Part shown: piece after piece, positions 1 to 10,780 of the stretch
Numbering within the stretch: the first letter of the stretch is position 1
Layout of the letters: each line of letters opens with the position of its first letter
Assembly: GCA_001464055.1 (NCBI GenBank)
Contig: LNET01000025.1
Coordinates: 1 to 64,000 of the forward strand
From: Burkholderiales bacterium Ga0077543
GTDB lineage: Bacteria > Pseudomonadota > Gammaproteobacteria > Burkholderiales > Burkholderiaceae_C
Reading direction: 5' to 3'
DNA length: 64,000 bases
The notes under the pieces: model-generated
Seen by the model: the letters and a program-made list of their open reading frames with translations, nothing else
Databases searched by the model: none
What the model was told of the DNA's origin: nothing
Made by a program: the position numbers and the translations under genes

Positions 1-272
1 CGATCCGGCCTGCACCTCGGACTACGCGCAAGAAGCTGTGGTCGCCGGATTGCCATGAAGGCAGCTTTCTACTCTAAGCGAACAGTATTGGGTCAGGGGC
101 CTGCCGGGGGCGGGTGGGCGGCTTGCGAGACGTCGTCGGGTGCCGCACAGGGTGGCCGCCCAGGAACGCCGGACTCATGCCCTCAGGCAAAAGGCCGAGA
201 GTCCGACCGTCCAGGGTCAGGGGCCGAGGGTGCAGGACGCAGGGCGCGGGCGCGGGCGACGCATGGCCGTCC
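1..272. other. Left edge, no supported gene
   Basis: The frame from base 2 is open and ends with a stop at 56-58 (last residues DYAQEAVVAGLP). It could be the 3' end of a gene entering from outside the window, but it is too short to identify. Bases 182-194 read CTCAGGCAAAAGG, identical to the 3' core of glycine-riboswitch aptamers, and lie inside a GGACTC/GAGTCC hairpin (171-204). The rest of that aptamer is not visible. I see no other feature here. Confidence 0.3.
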
Positions 273-362
273 TGGCGGAAGCGGTGAGATTCGAACTCAC
301 GGACGGGATGAACCGTCGCCGGTTTTCAAGACCGGTGCCTTAAACCGCTCGGCCACGCTTCC
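273..362 (-). tRNA. tRNA-Ser (anticodon UGA)
   Basis: On the minus strand the sequence folds as a class II tRNA. The acceptor strands GGAAGCG and CGCTTCC are followed by discriminator G and an encoded CCA (273-275). The D arm has GCCGAGCGG, the anticodon loop is CTTGAAA with anticodon TGA, there is a long variable arm, and the T arm is GTGAG-TTCGAAT-CTCAC. The long variable arm and the UGA anticodon identify serine. It reads UCA and, by wobble, other UCN codons. Confidence 0.97.
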
Positions 363-424
363 TGTGTTCAGGTCTCTCATTCTAGGCGCGGCCATCGTTG
401 CGGCACGGGCACAATGCCGGCACG

Positions 425-1524
<1,100 letters not shown>

Positions 1525-1541
1525 ACCGAGCCAGCCCCGCC

Positions 1542-2456
1542 ATGACGTCGATCCACCTGTTTTCCCCCAGCGGCGTGGTCGCCCAGCCTGCGGCGCTCAC
1601 GCGGGCTGCCACGCGGCTGAAGGCGATGGGCCTGCAGGTGCAGGTCGACACCCATGCCCGCGCGCGCCACCAGCGCCTGGCCGGCAGCGACGAAGTGCGG
1701 CTGGCTGCGCTGCACCGGGTGGCCGCCGCGGCACCGTCGATCGCGATGCCCACGCGCGGCGGCTACGGCCTGTCGCGCCTGCTCGACCGCATCGACTGGG
1801 CACTGCTGGCGCGCAGCGTCGAAGGGGGCACACGTTGGGTCGGCCACAGCGACTTCACTGCGTTGCAGCTGGGCCTGCTGGCCCATGCCGGCAGCGCGGC
1901 CACCAGCTGGGCCGGGCCGATGGCCACCGACGACTTCGGCCGCAGCGACGAAGCCGGCGGCCTGGACGAGGTCACGCGCGACTGTTTCCTGGAAGCCATG
2001 TCCGGCGAGCTCGAAGCCGTGGGCTTTCGCACAGAAACCGGCTTCGACGGGCTGGGCCTGCGCGGCCGGCTGTGGGGCGGGAACCTGAGCATGCTGCTTT
2101 CGTTGCTGGGCACGCCACACTGGCCGGCGGCGCGGCTCGTGAAGGGCGGCGTGCTGTTCCTGGAAGACGTCAACGAACACCCCTACCGCATCGAGCGCGG
2201 CCTGCTGCAGCTGCATCAGGCCGGGGTGCTGGCCACTCAGAAAGCGGTGGTGCTGGGCCAGTTCAGCGCCTGGAAGCCTTCGCCGCTGGATCGCGGCTTC
2301 AACCTGAAGACGGTGGTGGCGCACCTGCGCTCGGTGCTGAAGGTGCCGGTGCTCACGGGTCTGCCCTTCGGCCACGTGGCCACCAAGGTGACGCTGCCGG
2401 TGGGCCGCAGCGTGCAGCTGCTGGTGCAGGGGCGCGACGTGCTCATCGGCTGGTAG
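1542..2456 (+). CDS. ldcA: Muramoyltetrapeptide LD-carboxypeptidase (S66 family)
   Basis: This is an LD-carboxypeptidase that removes the terminal D-Ala from tetrapeptides during murein recycling in the cytoplasm. S66 landmarks are present in order: RGGYG near residue 76, GHSDFTAL with the nucleophilic Ser near residue 104, the Glu of the LEDVNEHPYR segment, and the catalytic His of GLPFGHVATK near the C terminus. The length of 304 residues is normal. The ATG at 1542 is chosen over a TTG at 1521 that overlaps the tadA stop. No signal peptide is seen, as expected for the cytosolic recycling enzyme. The MccF immunity protein is a relative, but the gene context favours LdcA. Confidence 0.93.
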   Translation: MTSIHLFSPSGVVAQPAALTRAATRLKAMGLQVQVDTHARARHQRLAGSDEVRLAALHRVAAAAPSIAMPTRGGYGLSRLLDRIDWALLARSVEGGTRWVGHSDFTALQLGLLAHAGSAATSWAGPMATDDFGRSDEAGGLDEVTRDCFLEAMSGELEAVGFRTETGFDGLGLRGRLWGGNLSMLLSLLGTPHWPAARLVKGGVLFLEDVNEHPYRIERGLLQLHQAGVLATQKAVVLGQFSAWKPSPLDRGFNLKTVVAHLRSVLKVPVLTGLPFGHVATKVTLPVGRSVQLLVQGRDVLIGW

Positions 2457-2476
2457 CCCGGCGCTGAAAGGCGCCA

Positions 2477-2520
2477 GCGGGTGGCTGCAAGGGCAGGCCC
2501 CTGTCCTTGCCGCCACCCGC
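2477..2520 (+). terminator. Long GC hairpin after ldcA
   Basis: GCGGGTGGC at 2477-2485 pairs with GCCACCCGC at 2512-2520. After one mismatch, GCAAGG pairs with CCTTGC, giving a stem of at least 15 bp starting 20 bases after the ldcA stop. There is no following U tract, so it is a terminator-like hairpin or 3'-end-stabilising element rather than a classic intrinsic terminator. Confidence 0.45.
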
Positions 2521-2968
2521 AGCGCCCCGACAAGAAGCAGCGGCTGGCGGCCGTGCCCAAGCTGGTGCGCTGGGGAAGCCGGCCCCAGACGCGCTGCAAA
2601 TGCCAAGCGTCCCCCCTGAGCAGGCGTGACGAGCCACCACAAACGGATGTCGATGTTGTGCTGTGCCAACGTCTGGGTCGCGTCAAGCTGCGTCAAGCGT
2701 CCCTGACAAACCCTGATATCCAGCGTTCTGCGCGGCTGCAGCCGCCGTCAATACGCACTTTTTGCGCAGAAGGACCGCGAAAGCTCATGCCTGTCGGCGG
2801 ACATCGGTATTTACCCGCAGATCGCTTGAATTTTGCTTCCCGCAACAATGGCGCACGAGTCGTGGTTTCGCACGGGGCGTGTATGCACGTTCCCGGTACG
2901 CGTCTTGCACCACGATGGTTTTGGGTCTTTTCTCAGGCATTCCTTCTTCCTCAAGGAGCTAGGTTCTC
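2521..2968. other. Intergenic region before the first TonB receptor
   Basis: About 450 bases without a convincing gene. A short direct repeat of CTGCGTCAAG-like sequence lies near 2676-2699, and the region becomes less GC-rich towards its right end, as expected of a promoter region. A clear ribosome-binding site AAGGAG sits at 2955-2960, before the ATG at 2969. I could not assign a confident promoter or operator. Confidence 0.4.
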
Positions 2969-5860
2969 ATGTTCAAACGAACGAAAGTCTGCACCGGCGT
3001 GCTGGTGGCTCTGGGCGGCGCGCTGCTGCTCACTTCGGCACCTGTCTACGCACAGACCGCCGAGCGCGTGGAAATCACGGGTTCGCGCATCCGCACCCTG
3101 GGCGCTGTTTCCAACAGCCCCATCTCCAGCGTCAACGCTGAAGAACTGAACGTCACGCAACCGATCGCTGTCGAGGAAGTCATCCGCAGCCTGCCGGCCA
3201 CGTCGCCGGCCATCGGCAACAACGTGAACAACGGCTCGGGCGGTGGCGCCACCATCCAGCTGCGCAACTTCGGCACCAACCGCACCCTGGTGCTGGTGAA
3301 CGGTCGCCGCATGGTGCCGTTCAACCTGGCCGGCGTGGTCGACACGAACTCCATTCCCATCTCGCTGCTCGAGCGGGTGGACATCGTCACCGGCGGTGCT
3401 TCGGCCGTGTACGGCGCCGACGCCGTGTCGGGTGTCGTGAACTTCGTCCTGCGCAAGAACTTCAAGGGCGTCGAAGCTTCGACCCAGTACGGTGTCTCGG
3501 AAGAAGGCGACGCCAAGCGCTATCGCAGCGACCTGACCCTGGGCGCCGGCTTCGCCGACGGCAAGGGCAACGTCGCGCTGAGCGTCGGCACGGCCCGCAC
3601 CAAGCCGCTGACGCAGGGCGAGCGGCCGTTCAGCATCTTCTCGATCGACTCCGTGTCGGCAGGCCCGGGTGGCTCGGGCACCACGGTGCCGGCGGCCTTC
3701 ACCGTCACCGCCCCGTCCGACCTGACCGCAGCCCAGTGGACGGCCCGCGGCCTGAGCGGCGCGCGCCAGATCAACCCGGCCACGGGCTCGCTGACCACGC
3801 CGGTCACACCCTTCAACTTCAACCCGCCGAACTACTTCATCACGCCGCTGGACCGCACCCAGATCACGGCGCTGGGTGAATACAGCATCAACGACAACGT
3901 CCAGGTCTATGCCGACCTGTTCTACACGCGGTCGAAGGTCGAACTGAACCTGGCCAGCACGGGCACGTTCAACAACGTGTACACCGTGCCCATCGGCAAC
4001 CCGTTCATCCCGGCGGCCATGCGCACGCAGATCTGCAATGCACTGGCAGGCACCAACCGCGCCATCACCAATTGCGCGGTCGGCAGCACGGAAACCGTGT
4101 CGATGGCCATCAACCGGCGCATCACCGAAATCGGCCCCCGCATCAACGATTTCAACAACGAGACCTCGCAGTTCACGGTGGGTGCCAAGGGCACGCTGCC
4201 GGTGCTGGACACCTGGGGCTACGACGCCTACCTGACCAGCGGCCGTGCCTTCCAGGTCAGCTCGCGCGTGAACTGGGGCTCGCTGGCCCGTTCGCGCCAG
4301 GCCCTGGACGCCGTCAGCACCACCGCCTGCCGCACCACCACCAACGGCTGCGTGCCGCTGAACGTGTTCGGCGCTGAAGGCAGCATCACCCCTGCGCAAC
4401 TGCGCTTCTTCAACGTCGACGCCCTGCAGCAGCAGGAAGTGACGCAGAAGACCGCAGCTCTGTCGTTCTCGGGCGACCTGGGTCCCGTGAAGAGCCCGTT
4501 CGCCAAGGCCCCGGTGTCGTTGGCCCTGGGTGCCGAGATCCGCGAAGTCGTCGGCAGCAACAAGTCCGACGGTCCCTCGCAGATCCAGGGCGAAGTGCTG
4601 GGCACGGGCGCACCGCTGCCCGACCGTATCGGCAAGCTGAAGCTGAACGAAGGCTTCGTCGAAGCCATCGTGCCGGTGCTGTCAGACCTGCCCTTCGCCC
4701 GCAGCGTGAACCTGGAACTGGGCTACCGCTACACCGAATTCGACAGCGGCCAGCGCAAGCAGAACTACGGCAGCTGGAAGTACGGCGGCGAGTGGTCGCC
4801 CCTTCCCGGCCTGCGCCTGCGCGCCATGCAGCAGCGTGCCACCCGCGCGCCGAACGTGAACGAGCTGTACGCGCCCCAGACGACCGGCCTGTCGAACCTG
4901 GCCGTCGACCCCTGCGCGGGCAGCAACCCGACCGGTGCCCTGGCCGCCTTGTGCATCCAGACCGGTGTTCCCGCGAACCTGATCGGTGGCGTGCCGCAGC
5001 CCTCTGCCGGACAGGTGAACGTTCTTTCCGGCGGAAACCCCAACCTGGGGCCTGAGGAAGCCGACACCACCACGGTCGGCTTCGTGTTCGAACCGGCAGC
5101 TGTGCCCGGCCTGAGCCTGTCGGTCGACTACTACGCCATCGAGGTGGCCAAGTCGGTCAGCTCGGCCACCACGGCGCAGATCGTCAACGGCTGCTACCAG
5201 ACTTCGCTGAACCCGGGCCTGGGCTTCAACGCCCTGTGCGGCCTGATCCAGCGCAGCCCGGTCGACGGCACCTTCAACGGCGGCACGGCACCCGGCATCG
5301 TGCTGGCGCAGTCGAACCTGGGCACCGACTGGGTGTCGGGCGTCGACGTGGAAGTGCGTTACCGCCTGCCGCTGCGCAACCTGGGCCTGGACCCGAAGTG
5401 GGGCCGTGTCGACCTGGCGCTGAGCGCCACGCAGACCAACAAGTACGAGTTCCTGACGATCCCCGGCACGCCGCTGCTGGACTGCCTGGGCTTCTACAGC
5501 ACCAGCTGCAGCCCCAGCCCGAAGACCAAGTTCTCGCAGCGCGCGAACTGGAGCATGGGCGACTGGACCTTCGGCTACAACTGGCGCTACACCAGCAAGA
5601 TCGTCGAGCAGCCCGGTGGCCAGGAATTCCGGCCCGAGTTCGCCACGATCAAGGCCTACAACCTGGTCGACGCCACGGTGGACTGGAACGCCACGAAGAA
5701 CCTGAAGTTCAAGCTCTCGGTGGCCAACCTGTTCGACAAGAAGCCGCCGCTGACCGGCAGCACCATCGGTGCCACCAGCCAGAACAGCGGCAACACCTTC
5801 CCGTCGTACTACGACGTGGTGGGCCGCGCCTACACCCTGGGTGCAACCCTGAAGTTCTGA
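2969..5860 (+). CDS. TonB-dependent outer-membrane receptor 1
   Basis: This is a 963-residue outer-membrane receptor. A Sec signal peptide (about 1-28, cleaved after VYA) is followed by [10 protein letters not shown], a TonB-box-like segment. A plug domain covers about residues 50-165 and contains [17 protein letters not shown] and the [19 protein letters not shown] motif. A long beta-barrel follows, ending in a terminal Phe (LGATLKF). Plug and barrel are those of the large Oar-like/sphingomonad-type receptors that import carbohydrates, peptides or other bulky ligands; the ligand cannot be read from the sequence. AAGGAG precedes the ATG, and an intrinsic terminator follows directly. The gene at 6117 is a paralogue. 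ExbB/ExbD at 16.6-17.7 kb could energise both; no tonB gene is in the window. Confidence 0.95.
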   Translation: MFKRTKVCTGVLVALGGALLLTSAPVYAQTAERVEITGSRIRTLGAVSNSPISSVNAEELNVTQPIAVEEVIRSLPATSPAIGNNVNNGSGGGATIQLRNFGTNRTLVLVNGRRMVPFNLAGVVDTNSIPISLLERVDIVTGGASAVYGADAVSGVVNFVLRKNFKGVEASTQYGVSEEGDAKRYRSDLTLGAGFADGKGNVALSVGTARTKPLTQGERPFSIFSIDSVSAGPGGSGTTVPAAFTVTAPSDLTAAQWTARGLSGARQINPATGSLTTPVTPFNFNPPNYFITPLDRTQITALGEYSINDNVQVYADLFYTRSKVELNLASTGTFNNVYTVPIGNPFIPAAMRTQICNALAGTNRAITNCAVGSTETVSMAINRRITEIGPRINDFNNETSQFTVGAKGTLPVLDTWGYDAYLTSGRAFQVSSRVNWGSLARSRQALDAVSTTACRTTTNGCVPLNVFGAEGSITPAQLRFFNVDALQQQEVTQKTAALSFSGDLGPVKSPFAKAPVSLALGAEIREVVGSNKSDGPSQIQGEVLGTGAPLPDRIGKLKLNEGFVEAIVPVLSDLPFARSVNLELGYRYTEFDSGQRKQNYGSWKYGGEWSPLPGLRLRAMQQRATRAPNVNELYAPQTTGLSNLAVDPCAGSNPTGALAALCIQTGVPANLIGGVPQPSAGQVNVLSGGNPNLGPEEADTTTVGFVFEPAAVPGLSLSVDYYAIEVAKSVSSATTAQIVNGCYQTSLNPGLGFNALCGLIQRSPVDGTFNGGTAPGIVLAQSNLGTDWVSGVDVEVRYRLPLRNLGLDPKWGRVDLALSATQTNKYEFLTIPGTPLLDCLGFYSTSCSPSPKTKFSQRANWSMGDWTFGYNWRYTSKIVEQPGGQEFRPEFATIKAYNLVDATVDWNATKNLKFKLSVANLFDKKPPLTGSTIGATSQNSGNTFPSYYDVVGRAYTLGATLKF

Positions 5861-5888
5861 TCGCGCGTCCAGCGCGTCGGCAATGCAG

Positions 5889-5915
5889 GAGCGGGCTTCG
5901 GCCCGCTCTTTTTTT
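5889..5915 (+). terminator. Intrinsic terminator of receptor 1
   Basis: GAGCGGGC (5889-5896), loop TTCG, GCCCGCTC (5901-5908) and seven T residues (5909-5915). It is a perfect 8-bp stem with a UUCG tetraloop, 29 bases after the receptor stop codon. It separates the two receptor genes into independent transcripts. Confidence 0.95.
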
Positions 5916-6116
5916 GTCTGCCGGGGCTTCTTGTGGTGGATCGGCAACGATTGAAGGCCATGCCCAGCTAAACCTTGGCCAGATGAAGCTTTGAGGCGCA
6001 TGAGCCTCCCCGCAAACCGGAAAATCCACACATGCCCCGGGGTACGGAGCGAGCCATGTGCGCTGACTCGGCACCCCAGGGCTAACCCTTTGCTCAACCC
6101 TGCAGGAGTGAAAGAC

Positions 6117-8999
6117 ATGTTCAAGAAGACAAAGGTGTGCAGTGCTGCCGTCGCAGCGCTGGGTGGCATGCTATTGGCCCAGCCCGGGCTGTCGTTCGCG
6201 CAAGCCGCTGAACGCGTGGAGATCACCGGTTCGCGCATCAAGACGCTGGACGCGGAAACCGCGTCGCCGATCGTCACCCTCAGCGCCGAGGCCATCAAGG
6301 TCGAAGGCATCCGCAACGTCGAGCAACTGCTCAACAACCTGCCCCAGGTCTTCGCCGACCAGGGCGCCCAGGTCGCCAACGGTGCCACCGGCACCGCCAC
6401 GGTGAACCTGCGCAACCTGGGTTCGAACCGCACCCTGGTGCTGGTCAACGGCCGCCGTCTGCCTGCCGGCAGCCCGCGCGACGTGTCTGCCGACTTGAAC
6501 CAGATTCCCGTGGCGCTGATCAAGCGCGTCGAAGTGCTGACCGGCGGTGCTTCCGCGGTCTATGGTTCTGACGCCATTGCCGGCGTGGTGAACTTCATCA
6601 TGCGCGACGACTTCGAAGGCATCCAGGTCGACGTCAACACCCAGTTCTACAACCACAAGCAAGGCAACGCCATCGGCGACGTCGTCCGTGCCCGTGGTTT
6701 CCCGACGCCTGGCAACATCACCAACGATGGCGAGGTCCATGACTTCAGCATCCTGATGGGTGGCAACTTTGCCAACGGCAAGGGCAACGCCACCGTCTTC
6801 CTGAACTACAAGAAGGAAGAAGCCCTGCTCCAGTCCGAGCGCGACTTCACGGCCTGCGCCCTGAACTTCAGCGCCACGGCCGGCTTCAGCTGCGGCGGTT
6901 CGGGCACCAGCTTCCCGGGCCAGTTCACCGACTTCTCCACCTACGCGCTGACTGTGGCCGACGCCGCCGGCAACGTGCGCCCTTATGTGGGCGCGAGAGA
7001 CGCCTACAACTTCGGCCCGCTGAACTACCTGCAGCGCCCGTCGGAACGTTATGGCTTCAACGCCCAGGCCCGCTACGAGATCAGCCCGCTGGCCCGCGTC
7101 TACAGCGAACTCAGCTTCCATGACGACAGTACCGTGGCACAGATTGCCCCTTCGGGCCTGTTCTTCTTCGGCGCCACGGGGCCCAACGCCATCCGCTTCG
7201 AGAACCCGCTGCTGTCCAGCGCCTGGCGCACGGCCCTGGGGCTGCGCGCACCTGGCGACACCGCCGAGCTCTACATCGGCCGGCGCAACGTCGAAGGTGG
7301 CGGCCGGCAGGACGACATCCGCCACAGTTCGTACCGTGCCGTGCTGGGCGTGCAGGGCGACATCGGCGCCTGGAACTACGACGTGTCGGCCCAGACTGGC
7401 CGCGTGCTGTTCCAGGAAACCTACTTCAACGACTTCTCGAACACGCGCATTGCCCGTGCGCTGGACGTCGTCGCCGGTCCGAACGGCACCCCGACCTGCC
7501 GCTCGGTGGTGGACGGCACCGACCCGAACTGCGTGCCCTACGACATCTGGTCGCTGGGCAAGGTCACGCCGGCTGCGCTGAATTACCTGCAGACCCCGGG
7601 CTTCCAGCGCGGCACCACGCAGCAGAGCGTTCTCACCGCGACCGTGGCCGGTGATCTGAGCCAGTACGGCGTCAAGCTCCCCACGGCCAAGAGCGGCATG
7701 GGCGTGGTCTTCGGCATCGAGCGCCGCTTCGAGCGCCTGACGCTGAACACCGACAACGCCTTCACCACTGGCGACCTCGCTGGCCAGGGCGGCCCGACCA
7801 TCGGTGTGGGCGGCTCCTACGGCGTGAACGACCTGTTCGCCGAAGTGCGCCTGCCGCTGATCGAGAAGATGCCCTTCGTCGAACTGCTGAACCTGACCGG
7901 CAGCTATCGCAACTCCGACTACAGCACCGGCCAGAAGACCGACACCTACGGCCTGGGCCTGGAGTACGTGCCCATCAAGCAGATCAAGCTGCGCGGCAGC
8001 TACCAGAGCGCGGCCCGCGCTGCCAACGTCATCGAACTGTTCTCGTCCCAGGCGCTCGGCCTGTACGACAACAGCGCCGATCCGTGCGCAGGTGCCACGC
8101 CCACAGCGACCCTCGAGCAATGCGCGCGCACCGGCGTGACGGCTGCGCAGTACGGCCGCATCGCCGATAGCCCGGCGGGTCAATACAACCAGATTACTGG
8201 CGGCAACCGCAACCTGAAGCCCGAGAAGTCGACCAGCTACACCCTGGGAGTGGCAGCCACGCCGATCGACAACCTGACCTTGACGCTGGACTACTTCAAC
8301 ATCAAGCTCGAAGACCGCGTGGGCACGGCACCCCCGCCCACGACGCTGCAGCAATGCCTGACCACCGGCAACCCGGCGTTCTGCGGCCTGATCCAGCGTG
8401 ACGCACCGGGCACCTTGTGGGCGACCAACAACGCCTTCATCCTCGCCACCGACGCCAACCTGGGCAAGCGTGCGACCGAAGGCGTCGACATCGGTGTCGA
8501 CTACAGCATGAAGATCGGCGGCATGGGTGGCCTGGCCTTCAGCTTCCTGGGCACCGCGCTGAACAAGTTCGACAGCGAGGATCTGCCGGGACTGGGCACC
8601 TACGACTGCGCTGGCCTGTACGGCAACACCTGCGGCACCCCGCTGCCGAAGTGGCGCCACAAGCTGCGCACGACCTGGTCGTCGCCGTTTGCCGTGGATG
8701 TGGCCTTCACCTGGCGTCACATCGACAAGGTCTCGCTCGACTCGCTGAGCAGCGACCCCGACCTGGCCGGCCCGCAAGGCAACAACGTGGCCGGCCTGGC
8801 ATCGCGTGACTACTTCGACCTGGCTGCGTCGTACGCGATCAACAAGAACCTCACGGTTCGCGCGAACATCAGCAACCTGTTCGACAAGGACCCACCGATC
8901 CGTACCAACGGTGCCGGTTTCGTGAACGGCAACACCTACCCGGTGGTGTACGACGCGCTGGGTCGTCGCATCGGCCTGAGCCTGACTGCGACGTTCTGA
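6117..8999 (+). CDS. TonB-dependent outer-membrane receptor 2
   Basis: This 960-residue protein is a paralogue of the upstream receptor. Its N terminus MFKKTKVCSAAVAALGG closely parallels [17 protein letters not shown] of receptor 1, followed by a signal-peptide end FAQA and the same [13 protein letters not shown] TonB-box-like stretch. The plug carries [17 protein letters not shown] and [19 protein letters not shown], and the barrel ends in a terminal Phe (SLTATF). I chose the ATG at 6117 because GCAGGAG precedes it and the signal peptide begins there; an upstream in-frame start at 5991 would bury the signal. It has its own intergenic region and terminator. The ligand is unknown. The neighbouring TPR-hydroxylase and TPR-sulfotransferase suggest a shared functional locus (inference). 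Confidence 0.95.
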   Translation: MFKKTKVCSAAVAALGGMLLAQPGLSFAQAAERVEITGSRIKTLDAETASPIVTLSAEAIKVEGIRNVEQLLNNLPQVFADQGAQVANGATGTATVNLRNLGSNRTLVLVNGRRLPAGSPRDVSADLNQIPVALIKRVEVLTGGASAVYGSDAIAGVVNFIMRDDFEGIQVDVNTQFYNHKQGNAIGDVVRARGFPTPGNITNDGEVHDFSILMGGNFANGKGNATVFLNYKKEEALLQSERDFTACALNFSATAGFSCGGSGTSFPGQFTDFSTYALTVADAAGNVRPYVGARDAYNFGPLNYLQRPSERYGFNAQARYEISPLARVYSELSFHDDSTVAQIAPSGLFFFGATGPNAIRFENPLLSSAWRTALGLRAPGDTAELYIGRRNVEGGGRQDDIRHSSYRAVLGVQGDIGAWNYDVSAQTGRVLFQETYFNDFSNTRIARALDVVAGPNGTPTCRSVVDGTDPNCVPYDIWSLGKVTPAALNYLQTPGFQRGTTQQSVLTATVAGDLSQYGVKLPTAKSGMGVVFGIERRFERLTLNTDNAFTTGDLAGQGGPTIGVGGSYGVNDLFAEVRLPLIEKMPFVELLNLTGSYRNSDYSTGQKTDTYGLGLEYVPIKQIKLRGSYQSAARAANVIELFSSQALGLYDNSADPCAGATPTATLEQCARTGVTAAQYGRIADSPAGQYNQITGGNRNLKPEKSTSYTLGVAATPIDNLTLTLDYFNIKLEDRVGTAPPPTTLQQCLTTGNPAFCGLIQRDAPGTLWATNNAFILATDANLGKRATEGVDIGVDYSMKIGGMGGLAFSFLGTALNKFDSEDLPGLGTYDCAGLYGNTCGTPLPKWRHKLRTTWSSPFAVDVAFTWRHIDKVSLDSLSSDPDLAGPQGNNVAGLASRDYFDLAASYAINKNLTVRANISNLFDKDPPIRTNGAGFVNGNTYPVVYDALGRRIGLSLTATF

Positions 9000-9049
9000 C
9001 GAGCGTCTGAAAGTGGCCGGGCCTGCAGGGGCCCGGCCCCTGGTCCCCG

Positions 9050-9090
9050 GCCGCCCCACGATGCCCGCATCGTGGGGCGGCTTTTCTTTT
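9050..9090 (+). terminator. Intrinsic terminator of receptor 2
   Basis: A perfect 14-bp stem pairs 9050-9063 with 9068-9081 around the four-base loop CCCG (9064-9067), followed by TTTTCTTTT. A second GC hairpin (GGCCGGGCC...GGCCCGGCC) lies just upstream at about 9016-9038. Together they should strongly stop transcription after the receptor. Confidence 0.93.
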
Positions 9091-9124
9091 GGCACGATCG
9101 CGGCTCACCGAACAAGGCATGCCC

Positions 9125-10429
9125 ATGAATCCACCCCGTTCCCTGGCCAACGCCGAAGCCGCTGCGCTGGACGACCAGGCCGTGAGCGCGCTGCAGCAGG
9201 GTCGCCCACAGGAGGCGCAAGCGCTCTGGCGCCGGGTGCTGGCGGTCGACCCGCAGCACCTGCGCGCCTTGAACATGACAGCGCAGATGAGCTTCCAGCA
9301 GGGCGACTTCGCGGGGGCACGCCAGGCCTTCGAACGTGTCGCCGCCGTCGACGGCAAGGACCCGCGGCAGTGGATCAACCTGTCGTTCGCCTGTCAGCGC
9401 CTGGGTGACGATGCGGCCGAGGAAGCCGCGCTGTTCAAGGCGCTGTCGCTGGACCCTTCGGACCTGCTGGCCCTGCTTCAGCGTGGCCGCCTGTTCGAGC
9501 GCCAGGGCCGTCATTCCGAAGCAGCAGGTGCCTATGGCGCCGCTGCCATGGTCGCGCCCCCGCTCGACCGGCTCACGCCCGAACTGCGTCCGTTGCTGAC
9601 GCATGCCCTGCAGTTCCGCGCTGGCCACCAGCGCGCGATGGAAGAATTCCTGCACCAGCATCTGGCCCCTGCATTGCAGGACTGCGCCGGTGCCGACCTG
9701 GAACGCTTCCAGCTGTCGCTGGACATCCTCACCGGCCGCAAGCAGCGTGTCGAATCGCGTCCTTCGCACTATTTCTATCCGCGCCTGGAGCCGGTCGAGT
9801 TTTTCGACCGCCGGCTGTTCCCCTGGCTTGACGCCTTCGAGGCCGCCACCGGCAGCATCCGTGACGAGTTCCTGGCCGTGCTGGCCAGCGAAGACGGCTT
9901 CACGCCCTACATCACCTACAGCCAGGACCAACCACTGAACCAGTGGGCCGAACTGAACAACTCGCCGCGCTGGAGCGTCTTGCATCTGGTGAAGGCGGGC
10001 GCGGTGGTCGACGCCAACGCCGCCCGCTGCCCGCAGACGATGGCGCTCTGGTCTGAACACGTGCCGGCGCCCGAGCAGCCCGGGCGCACGCCGGTGGCGA
10101 TGTTCTCGCTGCTGCAGCCGCGCACCCACATCCCGGCGCATACCGGTGCCAGCAATGTTCGCCTGCTGGCACATGTGCCGCTGATCGTGCCGGCCGGCTG
10201 CCGTTTCCGCGTGGGCAACACCGTGCGTGAATGGGTGCCAGGCCAGGCCTGGGCCTTCGACGACACCGTCGAGCACGAGGCCTGGAACGACAGCGACAAG
10301 CTGCGCGTGATCATGATCTTCGACCATTGGCACCCGGCGCTGAGCCTCGAGGAGCGGCGCATGATCACTGCGCTGAACCAGGCGCTGGACGCGTTCGGCG
10401 GCGCCGCGGTGCCGGACTACGGCGGCTGA
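9125..10429 (+). CDS. TPR-containing aspartyl/asparaginyl beta-hydroxylase-like protein
   Basis: This 434-residue protein has two parts. Residues about 10-160 form tetratricopeptide repeats (for example QAQALWRRVLAVDPQHLRALNM). The C-terminal 150 residues form an AspH/LpxO-type 2-oxoglutarate and Fe(II) dioxygenase domain. The segment IPAHTGASNVRLLAH and the later DDTVEHEAWN supply the two iron-binding histidines, and the Arg of KLRVIMIFDHWHP would bind 2-oxoglutarate. The family hydroxylates Asp/Asn side chains in proteins, or lipid A acyl chains (LpxO). The TPR part suggests a protein or peptide substrate (inference). ATG 9125 is preferred over 9119 because AAGG lies seven bases upstream. 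No signal peptide is seen, so it is cytosolic. It lies downstream of the receptor pair. Confidence 0.85.
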   Translation: MNPPRSLANAEAAALDDQAVSALQQGRPQEAQALWRRVLAVDPQHLRALNMTAQMSFQQGDFAGARQAFERVAAVDGKDPRQWINLSFACQRLGDDAAEEAALFKALSLDPSDLLALLQRGRLFERQGRHSEAAGAYGAAAMVAPPLDRLTPELRPLLTHALQFRAGHQRAMEEFLHQHLAPALQDCAGADLERFQLSLDILTGRKQRVESRPSHYFYPRLEPVEFFDRRLFPWLDAFEAATGSIRDEFLAVLASEDGFTPYITYSQDQPLNQWAELNNSPRWSVLHLVKAGAVVDANAARCPQTMALWSEHVPAPEQPGRTPVAMFSLLQPRTHIPAHTGASNVRLLAHVPLIVPAGCRFRVGNTVREWVPGQAWAFDDTVEHEAWNDSDKLRVIMIFDHWHPALSLEERRMITALNQALDAFGGAAVPDYGG

Positions 10430-10498
10430 GGCGCGTACCATGATGCTCTTGCAAAGAACCGTCGCATGCTTCCATCCGGCGCGACAAGGAACTCGGAC

Positions 10499-10753
10499 AT
10501 GACTGAAGTCTTCAGACTGATCACCGGTGCCACTGTGCTGGCCGGTGGCTTGGCACTTTCTGCCTGTGCCGTGGCGCCCCAGGAGCCGACCGGCGGCGCG
10601 AGCGCCGCAGCCGCTGCGCGCAGCGACAAGGCGGTGGTGGGAACGCGTCTGCCGGTGGCCACCACCGACCGCATGGTCAAGCAGATCGGCAACGCCGGTG
10701 CGCGCGAAATGGCGCGCGACAAACCGCCCAACCCCGGCAGCCCGGTGAACTGA
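10499..10753 (+). CDS. Small predicted lipoprotein
   Basis: An 84-residue protein with an N-terminal hydrophobic signal and a lipobox LSAC (Cys near residue 20), so it is probably lipid-modified and inserted in the inner or outer membrane. The mature part is about 65 residues, rich in Ala, Gly and Pro, and ends in DKPPNPGSPVN. AAGGA lies eight bases before the ATG at 10499. I recognise no family. It sits between the TPR-hydroxylase (same strand) and the convergent TPR-sulfotransferase, so it may belong to the receptor locus, but its role is unknown. Confidence 0.65.
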   Translation: MTEVFRLITGATVLAGGLALSACAVAPQEPTGGASAAAAARSDKAVVGTRLPVATTDRMVKQIGNAGAREMARDKPPNPGSPVN

Positions 10754-10780
10754 GCGCGGGTACTGCCGCGCCGGGGCTGC

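Noticed and set aside
6171..9095. A 974-residue open frame antisense to the second TonB receptor
   Set aside because: It mirrors the receptor codons in a GC-rich genome, has no family resemblance, and the sense frame is clearly conserved.
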